Source: Pseudomonadota bacterium (lineage in GTDB: Bacteria > Pseudomonadota > Gammaproteobacteria > Xanthomonadales > Rhodanobacteraceae). From it: a stretch of DNA of 64,000 nucleotides. The stretch lies in NCBI GenBank assembly GCA_021795435.1, contig JAJYPJ010000001.1:1-64000 (forward strand). The letters are read 5' to 3'. Within the stretch, counting starts at the first letter, position 1. Every line of letters starts with the position of its first letter. Below the pieces are notes generated by a model. That model was not told the origin of the DNA. It worked only from the letters and a program-made list of their open reading frames with translations, and searched no databases. This document shows, one piece after another, positions 16,853-24,497 of this stretch. The translations under genes and the position numbers were made by a program.

Positions 16853-17197
16853 ATGAAGACGGTCGCATCCCTCCCCATCACGCTCAGCGACGCGGCGCGC
16901 GCGCGCTGCGCCGAGTTTCTGGCACGCGATCCCGCGGCGCGGGCAGTTCGATTTTCGGTCAAGCGCAGCGGCTGTTCGGGTTACAGCTATGTCGTCGACC
17001 TCGCGGAACGCCTCGATGATGATGATTTGCTGGCGGAATGCGCCGGTGTGCCGGTGGCGGTGTCTGAATCGAGCGTACCGGTGCTGACGGGCTTGCACGT
17101 GGACTTCCGGCGGCTCGGTCTGAATGCGCAGTTCGTATTCGAGAATCCGAATGCGACCGGTTCCTGTGGGTGTGGCGAGAGCTTCACTGTAGGTTGA
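16853..17197 (+). CDS. HesB/IscA-type iron-sulfur cluster carrier
   Basis: A-type Fe-S carrier protein of 114 residues that would hold and deliver [2Fe-2S] or [4Fe-4S] clusters to apoproteins. The three invariant cysteines are present: Cys41 in [10 protein letters not shown] and Cys105/Cys107 in GSCGCGESF. The SGCSGYSYV and CGCGESF wording is nearer to IscA/SufA than to ErpA, but no isc or suf genes adjoin it, so no symbol is assigned. It is divergent from asnS across 84 bases and precedes the rpsF operon. Confidence 0.92.
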   Translation: MKTVASLPITLSDAARARCAEFLARDPAARAVRFSVKRSGCSGYSYVVDLAERLDDDDLLAECAGVPVAVSESSVPVLTGLHVDFRRLGLNAQFVFENPNATGSCGCGESFTVG

Positions 17198-17335
17198 ACC
17201 GGCCGGGGCGTCGCTGCATGGCGCCAGCGCCTTGCCGCAAGGGCAGCGTTGCAGGTACACTTCCGCTTCTGTCTGCCCTGTGCTGACAGCCCTTGCCTCA
17301 CCGCCGGCTGCGCCGTGACGGGAGGCTGACCCCAA

Positions 17336-17349
17336 GCCCCCGATGGGGC
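17336..17349 (+). promoter_or_regulatory. Hairpin in the rpsF leader
   Basis: GCCCC, CGAT, GGGGC forms a perfect short stem 24 bases before the rpsF start. Many bacteria autoregulate this operon through an S6:S18-binding leader with an exposed CCG; whether this stem belongs to such an element cannot be judged by eye. Confidence 0.25.
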
Positions 17350-17373
17350 AGGGCCACCCGCGAGGAAGCAATC

Positions 17374-17769
17374 ATGCGTCATTACGAAGTCGTGTTTCTG
17401 GTCCACCCTGACCAGAGCGAGCAGGTACCAGCCATGCTGGAGCGCTACCGCACGCTGGTCGAGGCCGATGGCGGAAAAGTGCATCGTGTCGAGGACTGGG
17501 GGCGGCGCCAGCTGGCCTATACCATCCAGGACCTCGCCAAGGCGCATTACGCGCTGCTCAACATCGAGTGCGGTGCCAAGACGGTTGCCGAGCTGGAATC
17601 CGGGTTTCGCTTCAACGATGCGATTCTGCGGCATCTGATCGTGCGTCGCGACGATGCGGTCACCGAACCGTCGCCGATCCTGAAGGCCAAGGAGAAGGAA
17701 GAATCCAAGTCCCCGCGCCGCCGCGATGACGAGGCCGAATCCACCGAGTCGCAAGACCAGGTCGCCTGA
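17374..17769 (+). CDS. rpsF: 30S ribosomal protein S6
   Basis: Small-subunit protein that pairs with S18 on the platform. The 131 residues begin [18 protein letters not shown], include the [27 protein letters not shown] core, and end in an acidic/basic low-complexity tail ([18 protein letters not shown]), as is common for S6. In E. coli the tail is glutamylated by RimK. The start is ATG 17374, after GAGGAAG. It is the first gene of rpsF-rpsR-rplI, with 11 bases to rpsR and no priB between, unlike E. coli. Confidence 0.97.
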   Translation: MRHYEVVFLVHPDQSEQVPAMLERYRTLVEADGGKVHRVEDWGRRQLAYTIQDLAKAHYALLNIECGAKTVAELESGFRFNDAILRHLIVRRDDAVTEPSPILKAKEKEESKSPRRRDDEAESTESQDQVA

Positions 17770-17780
17770 GGAACATTTCC

Positions 17781-18011
17781 ATGTCCAAATTCTTCCGCCG
17801 CCGCAAGTTCTGCAAGTTCACCGCCGAAGGCGTGACCGAGATCGACTACAAGGACCTCAACACGCTGCGGCAGTACATCACGGAAAACGCCAAGATCGTC
17901 CCGAGTCGCGTGTCCGGCACCAAATCGCGGTATCAGCGGCAGCTGGCGACTGCGGTGAAGCGCGCCCGTTTCTTGGCTCTTCTGCCCTATACCGACGCGC
18001 ACGACCTGTGA
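17781..18011 (+). CDS. rpsR: 30S ribosomal protein S18
   Basis: A 76-residue S18 with [11 protein letters not shown] at the N-terminus and the core [23 protein letters not shown] (split here into its usual two blocks), then [25 protein letters not shown]. It binds S6 and 16S rRNA. Its N-terminal residue would be the substrate of RimI, encoded at 5.9 kb; note that the second residue here is Ser rather than Ala. Confidence 0.98.
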   Translation: MSKFFRRRKFCKFTAEGVTEIDYKDLNTLRQYITENAKIVPSRVSGTKSRYQRQLATAVKRARFLALLPYTDAHDL

Positions 18012-18078
18012 GCGGCGGCTGCTGATTCGGACCGCCGCAAGGCTGCGCCGCAGGCGCTAACGAATTGAGAGAATCACG

Positions 18079-18525
18079 ATGGAACTTATCCTGCTTGAGA
18101 AAGTGAAGAACCTGGGAAACCTGGGCGACAAGGTCCGAGTCCGGCCGGGGTACGGTCGGAATTATCTGGTACCGCAAGGCAAGGCGGCACCGGCAACGGC
18201 CGCGAACCTGGCCGAATTCGAAAAGCGTCGGGCCGAACTCGAGGCCAAGCATGCGGCCACGCTGGGTGCAGCTGAGGCACGCCGCGCTGGGCTCGAGGGC
18301 CAGGAAGTGGTCTTGAGCGTGAACGCCAGCCCCGAAGGCAAGTTGTACGGTTCGGTTGGTCCGCGCGAGATCGCCGAAGCGCTCACGGCCCGCGGCCTGC
18401 AGGCGGAAAAGAGCGAGGTGATCATGGCCGAAGGGCCGATCCGCGCCGTTGGTGAGGCCAGCGTGACGCTGGCGTTGCATGCGGACGTCAGCGCCACCGT
18501 GAAGGTGATCGTCAAGGCACTCTGA
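18079..18525 (+). CDS. rplI: 50S ribosomal protein L9
   Basis: A 148-residue L9. The N-terminal rRNA-binding domain reads [19 protein letters not shown], followed by [15 protein letters not shown], then the long connecting helix (about residues 40-75) and the C-terminal domain with [14 protein letters not shown]. It starts 67 bases after rpsR, preceded by GAGAG. A strong hairpin follows 22 bases after the stop, so the ribosomal operon probably ends here before dnaB. Confidence 0.98.
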   Translation: MELILLEKVKNLGNLGDKVRVRPGYGRNYLVPQGKAAPATAANLAEFEKRRAELEAKHAATLGAAEARRAGLEGQEVVLSVNASPEGKLYGSVGPREIAEALTARGLQAEKSEVIMAEGPIRAVGEASVTLALHADVSATVKVIVKAL

Positions 18526-18547
18526 CGGATACCGCGGTCAAGGCACC

Positions 18548-18578
18548 ACGACGGGCGCTGCGGCGCCCGTCGTCGTTT
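18548..18578 (+). terminator. Probable terminator of rpsF-rpsR-rplI
   Basis: A perfect 11-bp stem (ACGACGGGCGC with GCGCCCGTCGT, loop TGCG) begins 22 bases after the rplI stop and is followed by CGTTT. The T tract is short, so termination may be partial. Confidence 0.6.
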
Positions 18579-18636
18579 CGGCGTGACGTCGGCGTCGCAG
18601 CCCGTGCGACGCCGATGTGCGAAACAACGCACAGGC

Positions 18637-18645
18637 TTATACACA
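18637..18645 (+). promoter_or_regulatory. DnaA-box-like 9-mer upstream of dnaB
   Basis: TTATACACA matches the DnaA R-box consensus TTWTNCACA exactly. It lies 99 bases before the dnaB start in an AT-richer patch; a weaker copy (TTGTCCACT) follows at 18660-18668. It may link dnaB expression to DnaA activity. Confidence 0.45.
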
Positions 18646-18743
18646 AAAGTGGCACAAGGTTGTCCACTTCCAGTGTGGCACGGTGGGGTCCATCATCCAT
18701 GCCGGGGCCCGTTTTTCTGGGTCGAGTTCAGGAGGAGTCACCG

Positions 18744-20135
18744 ATGTCTGCTTTGATGCCCGAGCGCAAGCCGGCGCCTTCCGTCGAGAGCCTGCGGATT
18801 CCCCCGCATTCGATCGAAGCCGAGCAGGCGGTGCTGGGCGGGATCATGCTGCAGCCGGAGGCTTGGGACCGCGTCGCCGACGTTCTGCAGCCCGAGGACT
18901 TCTACCGACGGGATCACCGGCTGATTTTCACAGCAATCGGCAGGCTCGTCGAACGGAATCAGCCTTGCGATGCCATCACGCTCGGCGAGTGGTTCGAATC
19001 CCAGCAGCAGGCAGGAGACGTCGGTGGCGTTGGCTACCTGGCCGAGCTGGTCAACAACACGCCCAGTGCCGCCAATGTGCGCGCCTATGCGGAGATCGTG
19101 CGAGAAAAGTCGATGCTGCGCCGGCTGATCGACGCCGGCGTCTCGATTGCCGAGGACGCATATCGTCCGGAAGGCCGCGCCACGCGGGAATTGGTGGATC
19201 TTGCCGAACAGCGTGTCTTCGCCATCGCCGAAGGGGGCAAGCGCAACGGGCAGGGTTACGTCGGCATGCACGAGACGGCGCGGGAGGTCTTGCGCCTCTT
19301 GCAGGATCGGTATGCGAATCGTGGCCAGCTCACCGGGCTGGCGACCGGATTCATCGATCTCGACAAACTCACTTCGGGCCTGCAGCCGTCCGACCTCATT
19401 ATCGTTGCCGCCCGCCCCTCGATGGGCAAGACTGCTTTTGCGCTCAACATCGCCGAGCACGCGGCATTGCGTGGCAAGCAGACCGTGCTCGTGTTTTCCA
19501 TGGAAATGTCGGCTACCCAATTGGGCTTTCGCCTGGTGTCATCGATCGGCCGCATCGACCAGACGCAGTTGCGCAATGGCGACATCCCGGACGAGGACTG
19601 GCCGCGGGTGACCAATGCCATGAGCCTGCTCAGTGGCGCGCGGATATTCGTCGACGATACGCCGGCGCTCGCCCCAATGGAGCTTCGCGCGCGCGCGCGG
19701 CGTCTCCAGCGCGAGCATGGCCTCGGCCTGATCGTCATCGATTACCTGCAGTTGATGCAGGTTCCAGGCAGCACGGAGAACCGCGCGACGGAGATTTCCG
19801 AAATTTCGCGCGGACTCAAGGCATTGGCGAAGGAGCTGAACGTGCCCGTGGTCGCCCTGTCCCAGCTCAACCGCTCGCTTGAACAGCGCACCGACAAGCG
19901 ACCCGTCATGGCTGATCTCCGCGAATCGGGCGCCATCGAACAAGATGCCGACGTCATCATGTTCATCTACAGGGACGAGTACTACCACAAGGAGTCATCC
20001 GACAAGGGCCTCGCCGAAGTGATCATCGGCAAGCAGCGCAATGGTCCGACGGACACCATCAAGCTTGCATTTCTGGGTCGCTACACCAAGTTCGAGAGTT
20101 ACGATCCAGGCCATTACGGCGGCAGTTTCGAATGA
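18744..20135 (+). CDS. dnaB: Replicative DNA helicase DnaB
   Basis: Hexameric 5'-3' helicase at the replication fork, 463 residues. The N-terminal collar domain has SIEAEQAVLGGIML and FYRRDHRLIF. The RecA-like motor has Walker A in ARPSMGKTAFALNIAE (about 221-236), the DEAD-type LIVIDYLQLM segment, a SQLNRSLEQRTDKRP loop and SGAIEQDADVI. Start ATG 18744 has AGGAGG upstream; the frame continues to 18615 but those residues are not DnaB-like. The stop overlaps the alr start (ATGA), coupling the two. Confidence 0.98.
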   Translation: MSALMPERKPAPSVESLRIPPHSIEAEQAVLGGIMLQPEAWDRVADVLQPEDFYRRDHRLIFTAIGRLVERNQPCDAITLGEWFESQQQAGDVGGVGYLAELVNNTPSAANVRAYAEIVREKSMLRRLIDAGVSIAEDAYRPEGRATRELVDLAEQRVFAIAEGGKRNGQGYVGMHETAREVLRLLQDRYANRGQLTGLATGFIDLDKLTSGLQPSDLIIVAARPSMGKTAFALNIAEHAALRGKQTVLVFSMEMSATQLGFRLVSSIGRIDQTQLRNGDIPDEDWPRVTNAMSLLSGARIFVDDTPALAPMELRARARRLQREHGLGLIVIDYLQLMQVPGSTENRATEISEISRGLKALAKELNVPVVALSQLNRSLEQRTDKRPVMADLRESGAIEQDADVIMFIYRDEYYHKESSDKGLAEVIIGKQRNGPTDTIKLAFLGRYTKFESYDPGHYGGSFE

Positions 20136-21208
20136 GTCGGCTGGCGGTCGCGCACGTCGACATCGCATCGCTGGCCTTCAACCACGCTCGCTTGCGGGCC
20201 ATGGCGGCCCCCGCCCGTCTCATGGCGGTGATCAAGGCAGATGGCTACGGACACGGGCTCGAGCGCGTCGCGCGCGCGCTGCATGGCGCCGATGCCTTCG
20301 GCGTGGCGGCGATCGCCGATGGGCAGCGTCTGCGTGCAGCGGGTCATCGTGAGCGGATCGTGGTGCTATCGGGTCCTGATGGCCCGGACGATCTCTCGGA
20401 ATTGCGTCGCCTCGATCTCGAGGCGGTGATCCACCATGATTCCCAGCTGCGCTGGCTGGAGGCGGAATCCGTTGGCGCGCCCCTGCGTATCTGGCTGAAG
20501 GTCGACTCCGGCATGCATCGCCTCGGATTCGCGCCCGGACGGGTCACCGAAGTCCATGCACGGTTGTCGCGGCTGCCTCATGTCCACCGGGAGATCGTCC
20601 TGATGACGCATTTTGCTGCCTCAGACGAGTTCGGCAAGTCCACGACCACGATGCAGATCGACGCATTTGAAGCTGCCACGCGTGGATTGGCCGGTCCCAG
20701 GTCGCTGTCGAATTCCGCGGGTCTGCTGGGTTGGCCTCGTGCGCGCGGCGACTGGGCTCGCGCGGGCGGATTGCTCTATGGGCTTTCGGTGGTCGAGGGG
20801 AAGACCGGTGCCGACCACGGCATGCGTCCTGCGCTTCGTCTATGCACGCGGCTCATTGCCATCAATCGTGTTGGCCGGGGGGAGAGCGTCGGTTATGCCG
20901 GTGCCTGGACATGTCCCGAGGACATGCCGGTCGGTATCGCCGCCATCGGCTACGGCGATGGTTATCCGCGAAGCGCGCCGAGCGGAACACCGGTGTTGCT
21001 GGGGGGGCGCGAGGTACCGCTGATCGGCCGCGTGTCGATGGACCTCACGGCGCTGGACCTGCGGCAGGCACCGGATGCGCAGGTGGGAGATGAGGTCGTG
21101 CTTTGGGGCCCCGAATTGCCCGCTGAACGGGTGGCTGCGGCGGCGGGCACGATCAGCTACCAATTGACCTGCGGCCTGACGCGGCGCGTGCTGTTCATGG
21201 AGGCGTGA
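20132..21208 (+). CDS. alr: Alanine racemase
   Basis: PLP enzyme that makes D-alanine for peptidoglycan, 358 residues. The PLP-binding Lys35 is in MAVIKADGYGHG, and the second catalytic base, Tyr255, is in GESVGYAGAW. KVDSGMHRLGF and GRVSMDLTALDL are further family landmarks. The start overlaps the dnaB stop by four bases. The same dnaB-alr pairing occurs in many gammaproteobacteria. radA follows 74 bases on. Confidence 0.97.
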   Translation: MSRLAVAHVDIASLAFNHARLRAMAAPARLMAVIKADGYGHGLERVARALHGADAFGVAAIADGQRLRAAGHRERIVVLSGPDGPDDLSELRRLDLEAVIHHDSQLRWLEAESVGAPLRIWLKVDSGMHRLGFAPGRVTEVHARLSRLPHVHREIVLMTHFAASDEFGKSTTTMQIDAFEAATRGLAGPRSLSNSAGLLGWPRARGDWARAGGLLYGLSVVEGKTGADHGMRPALRLCTRLIAINRVGRGESVGYAGAWTCPEDMPVGIAAIGYGDGYPRSAPSGTPVLLGGREVPLIGRVSMDLTALDLRQAPDAQVGDEVVLWGPELPAERVAAAAGTISYQLTCGLTRRVLFMEA

Positions 21209-21282
21209 TGCGCACGCCTCGTCCATGGCGCGGGAATCGGTGCCTCGTTTGGGCCGTGCGCCCGATCGCGAAGGAGTAGCCC

Positions 21283-22659
21283 ATGGCTAAGGCAAAAACG
21301 GCTTACGTCTGCAACCAATGTGGCGCGGAACACACGCGCTGGCAGGGCCAATGCGCTGCATGCGGTGCCTGGGACACGCTTGGCGAGTTCATCATCGAGC
21401 CGGCACGGGCGGCGAGTTCTGCGCCGAAGCGCGCCGGTTATGCCGGGCAGGTCGATGCGCCTCGCATCACACCGCTGGCGGAAGTTGCACAGGGCTTCGA
21501 GGCCCGGAGCCTCACGGGGATTGGTGAACTCGATCGGGTCCTCGGCGGCGGGATGGTGCACGGCTCGGTGGTGCTGGTCGGGGGTGATCCGGGGATCGGC
21601 AAGTCCACCCTTTTGTTGCAGATGCTCGGCACGCTGGGCGCGCGGCTCCAGGGTTTGTACGTGACCGGCGAGGAGTCACTGGCGCAGATTGCCGGACGCG
21701 CGAGCCGCCTTGGCCTTGCACTGGAGCCCCTCAAGGGCCTTGCGGAAACCTGCGTCGAACGCATCCTCGAGCATGCCCAGGCGGCTCGGCCGCAGCTGGT
21801 CATCGTCGACTCGGTGCAGACGCTCTGGAGCGAACAGCTGGCCGCTGCGCCGGGCTCCGTCAGTCAGGTTCGCGAATCGACGGCGCGCCTCGTCCGGTTT
21901 GCCAAGGGAACAGGAACCAGCGTCTTCCTCGTTGGCCACGTGACGAAGGAAGGCGGCATTGCGGGTCCGCGCGTCCTCGAGCACATGGTCGATGCCGTGC
22001 TCTACTTCGAGGGCGATGCCGGCAGCCGATTCCGCGTGCTTCGAGCTTTCAAGAACCGTTTTGGCGCGGTCAATGAACTGGGCGTTTTCGCGATGGGTGA
22101 ACGAGGGTTGCGCGAAGTGCCCAATCCATCGGCCATCTTCCTGGGTGCGCACAATGGACCAACGCCGGGGAGCGCGGTGATGGTCACGCGCGAAGGCACA
22201 CGACCCCTGCTCGTCGAGGTGCAGGCGTTGGTTGACGCATCGCCCTTGGCAAACCCCCGGCGCGTGGCATTGGGGCTGGATGGTCCGAGGATGGCGATGT
22301 TGCTGGCGGTCTTGCATCGCCACGGCGGATCAGCGGTATACGATCAGGACGTGTTCATTAACGTCGTCGGTGGAATCCGGGTTCAGGAGACTGCGGTGGA
22401 CCTGCCGGTCCTCCTGGCCGTGCATTCCAGCCTGCGTGACAAAGCCTTGCCCATGAAGACCGTGGCGTTCGGCGAGGTGGGCCTGTCGGGTGAGTTGCGA
22501 CCCGTGCCCAACGGCGAGGAACGCCTGCGGGAGGCAGCAACCCATGGTTTTGAGCGCGCGATCGTGCCGCGCGCCAACGCGCCCAAGAAGGCGCATCATG
22601 GATCCATGGAGATCATTCCTGTCGAGCGCCTGGATCAGGCGTTGACGGCGGCATTCTGA
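21283..22659 (+). CDS. radA: DNA repair protein RadA
   Basis: RecA-related helicase that processes recombination intermediates by branch migration, 458 residues. The N-terminal C4 zinc finger (Cys10, 13, 24, 27) is in YVCNQCGAEHTRW and CAACGAW. Walker A is GGDPGIGKSTLLLQ near residue 101. The RadA-specific KNRFG motif is at about 257 (FKNRFGAVNE), and the C-terminal Lon-like domain has GLSGELRPVPNGEERL. An AAGGAG site precedes ATG 21283. It is followed by osmC-like and PilZ genes, as in other Xanthomonadales. Confidence 0.97.
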   Translation: MAKAKTAYVCNQCGAEHTRWQGQCAACGAWDTLGEFIIEPARAASSAPKRAGYAGQVDAPRITPLAEVAQGFEARSLTGIGELDRVLGGGMVHGSVVLVGGDPGIGKSTLLLQMLGTLGARLQGLYVTGEESLAQIAGRASRLGLALEPLKGLAETCVERILEHAQAARPQLVIVDSVQTLWSEQLAAAPGSVSQVRESTARLVRFAKGTGTSVFLVGHVTKEGGIAGPRVLEHMVDAVLYFEGDAGSRFRVLRAFKNRFGAVNELGVFAMGERGLREVPNPSAIFLGAHNGPTPGSAVMVTREGTRPLLVEVQALVDASPLANPRRVALGLDGPRMAMLLAVLHRHGGSAVYDQDVFINVVGGIRVQETAVDLPVLLAVHSSLRDKALPMKTVAFGEVGLSGELRPVPNGEERLREAATHGFERAIVPRANAPKKAHHGSMEIIPVERLDQALTAAF

Positions 22660-22681
22660 GCGTCTTTCGCGGAGCAGGGCA

Positions 22682-23149
22682 ATGAGCACGGGCAGCGAGG
22701 TGCGCGTGGCGGTGAACCAGGTTGGCGATTACGCCTTCCGGGTCGAATTCGAAGGTACGCATCTGGATGCGTTGATCACAGATGAACCTTCGCCCCTCGG
22801 CCACGACGAGGGGCCCAATCCGTCGCGCCTGTTGTTGGCTGCGATCGGCAATTGCATGGCGGCGAGCCTGCTTTTCGCCCTTCGCAAGTTCCGCAATCAG
22901 CCCGGTCCGATCGTCGCGACGATTCGTGCGACACCTGAACGAAATGCCTCGGGCCGATGGCGCATTCCCAAGGCCGAGGTCGAGCTGAGGCTGGCCGAGG
23001 CTGCCGCGAGCCACGTGCAGATGGATCGAATCCTCGCGCAGTTCGAGGAGTTCTGCATCGTCACCCAGAGCGTGCGAGAGGGCATTGCGGTCAGCGCCCG
23101 CGTCGTCGATGCCGAAGGTCGCCAGCTGCATCCACCGGTCACGCCGTGA
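22682..23149 (+). CDS. OsmC/Ohr family thiol peroxidase-like protein
   Basis: A 155-residue OsmC-fold protein that would reduce organic hydroperoxides with two cysteines. Cys58 is in AAIGNCMAASLLFALRK and Cys125 in FEEFCIVTQSVREG, the expected pair in two helices. The N-terminal segment is a beta strand pair with EGTHLDALITDEPSPLG. It differs from classical OsmC and Ohr and falls in the broader OsmC-like group, so the substrate is uncertain. A GGAG Shine-Dalgarno is present, 22 bases after radA. Confidence 0.88.
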   Translation: MSTGSEVRVAVNQVGDYAFRVEFEGTHLDALITDEPSPLGHDEGPNPSRLLLAAIGNCMAASLLFALRKFRNQPGPIVATIRATPERNASGRWRIPKAEVELRLAEAAASHVQMDRILAQFEEFCIVTQSVREGIAVSARVVDAEGRQLHPPVTP

Positions 23150-23187
23150 CCTGGATGGTCCCCCAAAGGGCCTCCCGCGGGCAGGAA

Positions 23188-23559
23188 TCAGTGCCCCAGG
23201 TCGGCAAGCTCGCGATGCAGCAACTCAGGCTGGGGAAGGTTCAACTCCAGCAAGCGCTTGAGCCGCGCAAAGCTATCCAGATCAATGCGATCCCATGCAA
23301 ACGCCAATTGCCCGGGAAGGATGCGCACGAGGCTCACGCCCATGCTCACGGGAAGGTTTTCAAAGATTCGCAGATCCATCCGGAATCGCGCGCCCGTGGC
23401 GGCATCGCAGCCGTCGGGGCGGCCCACCAGCACGCCGCGCAGCGAGAGGTCCACCAGCGCCGCATCCCACGATCCGTCGCGTGCATAAAGCTTCACGGTC
23501 CCGGCGAGAGGGACCCGCTGGAACCGGCGACGATCGTGCTGGGCAGGGGGTGCATCCAT
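23188..23559 (-). CDS. PilZ domain protein, likely c-di-GMP receptor
   Basis: A single-domain PilZ protein of 123 residues. Both c-di-GMP-binding motifs are intact: R-x3-R at Arg11-Arg15 in DRRRFQRVPL, and D-x-S-x2-G at Asp37-Gly42 in LVDLSLRGVLVG. It therefore probably binds the second messenger, in contrast to the type IV pilus PilZ proteins that lack the motif. Start ATG 23559 has GGGAG eight bases upstream; the longer frame from 23616 has none. It converges with the OsmC-like gene. The output target is unknown. Confidence 0.92.
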   Translation of the reverse strand: MDAPPAQHDRRRFQRVPLAGTVKLYARDGSWDAALVDLSLRGVLVGRPDGCDAATGARFRMDLRIFENLPVSMGVSLVRILPGQLAFAWDRIDLDSFARLKRLLELNLPQPELLHRELADLGH

Positions 23560-23628
23560 GGCATGGCTCCCGAATCGGCCGTGATTGTGCGTGCGCGTGC
23601 GTGCGACGGCAACCACGAGCGGGCGGAC

Positions 23629-24420
23629 CTAGATGGGCCTATGAAGTACCAGTTCAAGCGCGAACTTGCTGCCAAAGAATGCCAGGACCAGGACGACCAT
23701 GCCGGCGAGCGTTAACCCGACTGCCCGGCGGCCGCGCCAGCCCCAGCGCCAGCGGCCCATCAACAGGGTGCCGAACACGAGCCAGGCGATGATCGACAGC
23801 ACCGTCTTGTGGACCAGGTGCTGCGCAAACAGGTTGTGCACAAAGAGCGCGCCCGTGAGCAGCGTCAGCGTCAGCAGGGCGAATCCTGATGCGATCAACT
23901 GGAACATCAGTCCTTCGGTCAAGGTCAGTGGTGGCAACGCGCGAAGGAAGGCCGGGGCGCGGTGGTCACGAAGCGATCGCTCCTGGAATGACAGCAACAG
24001 CGCGAGCAGGGCGGCGATCGACAGGAGGCCATAGCTGAGCAGTGCCAGCGTGACATGCAGCTTGATCTGCCAGCTGAGTGCCAGAGGCGCGGTCGGGGGC
24101 GCGAGGAACACATCCACGGCCAGCAGGGCAGCGGCCAGTGGGAACACGATGACCCCCAACGCGGCCACCGGTCGCCACAAGTTGACGACCAGCGTGAGGG
24201 CGGCGATCACACAAGCAATCAGGGAGAGCGCGGCAAAGAAGTGAAGGTCCAGTGCGCCTCGATGGGCCAGCGCGATCTCCCAGCCTTGCGCCAGAATGGC
24301 CATTGCGGCGACCGCCAGCGCCGCTCCCCGCGGCGTTTCACGCCCATCAAGCAGCGGTCGTGCCTGCAGCGCGGCAGCGGCAAGGAACAGCGCGATCGCG
24401 GCAAAGGTCAGCAGCAGCAT
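23629..24420 (-). CDS. CcsA/YpjD-like inner-membrane protein
   Basis: A 263-residue protein with about eight transmembrane helices related to the cytochrome c assembly protein family (CcsA/ResC, PF01578). The segment SWQIKLHVTLALLSYGLLSIAALLAL and the later FVHNLFAQHLVHKTVLSIIAWLVF carry the histidines expected in the haem-handling core. In E. coli the homologous YpjD gene also sits divergently next to ffh, and its role is unproven; it is not thought to be a true c-type cytochrome synthase. A CAAACT hexamer lies six bases before the ATG, with no Shine-Dalgarno. Confidence 0.87.
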   Translation of the reverse strand: MLLLTFAAIALFLAAAALQARPLLDGRETPRGAALAVAAMAILAQGWEIALAHRGALDLHFFAALSLIACVIAALTLVVNLWRPVAALGVIVFPLAAALLAVDVFLAPPTAPLALSWQIKLHVTLALLSYGLLSIAALLALLLSFQERSLRDHRAPAFLRALPPLTLTEGLMFQLIASGFALLTLTLLTGALFVHNLFAQHLVHKTVLSIIAWLVFGTLLMGRWRWGWRGRRAVGLTLAGMVVLVLAFFGSKFALELVLHRPI

Positions 24421-24463
24421 GGCGCAAGTTTGGCACAGCGCCGGCCCGGTGCGTGGCCGCAGC

Positions 24464-24469
24464 TATACT
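24464..24469 (+). promoter_or_regulatory. Putative -10 element of ffh
   Basis: TATACT, 28 bases before the ffh ATG, in the 77-base gap between divergent genes. No matching -35 was found at normal spacing. Confidence 0.35.
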
Positions 24470-24497
24470 GATTCCTTTGGTCCTTGATTTGGCACCC

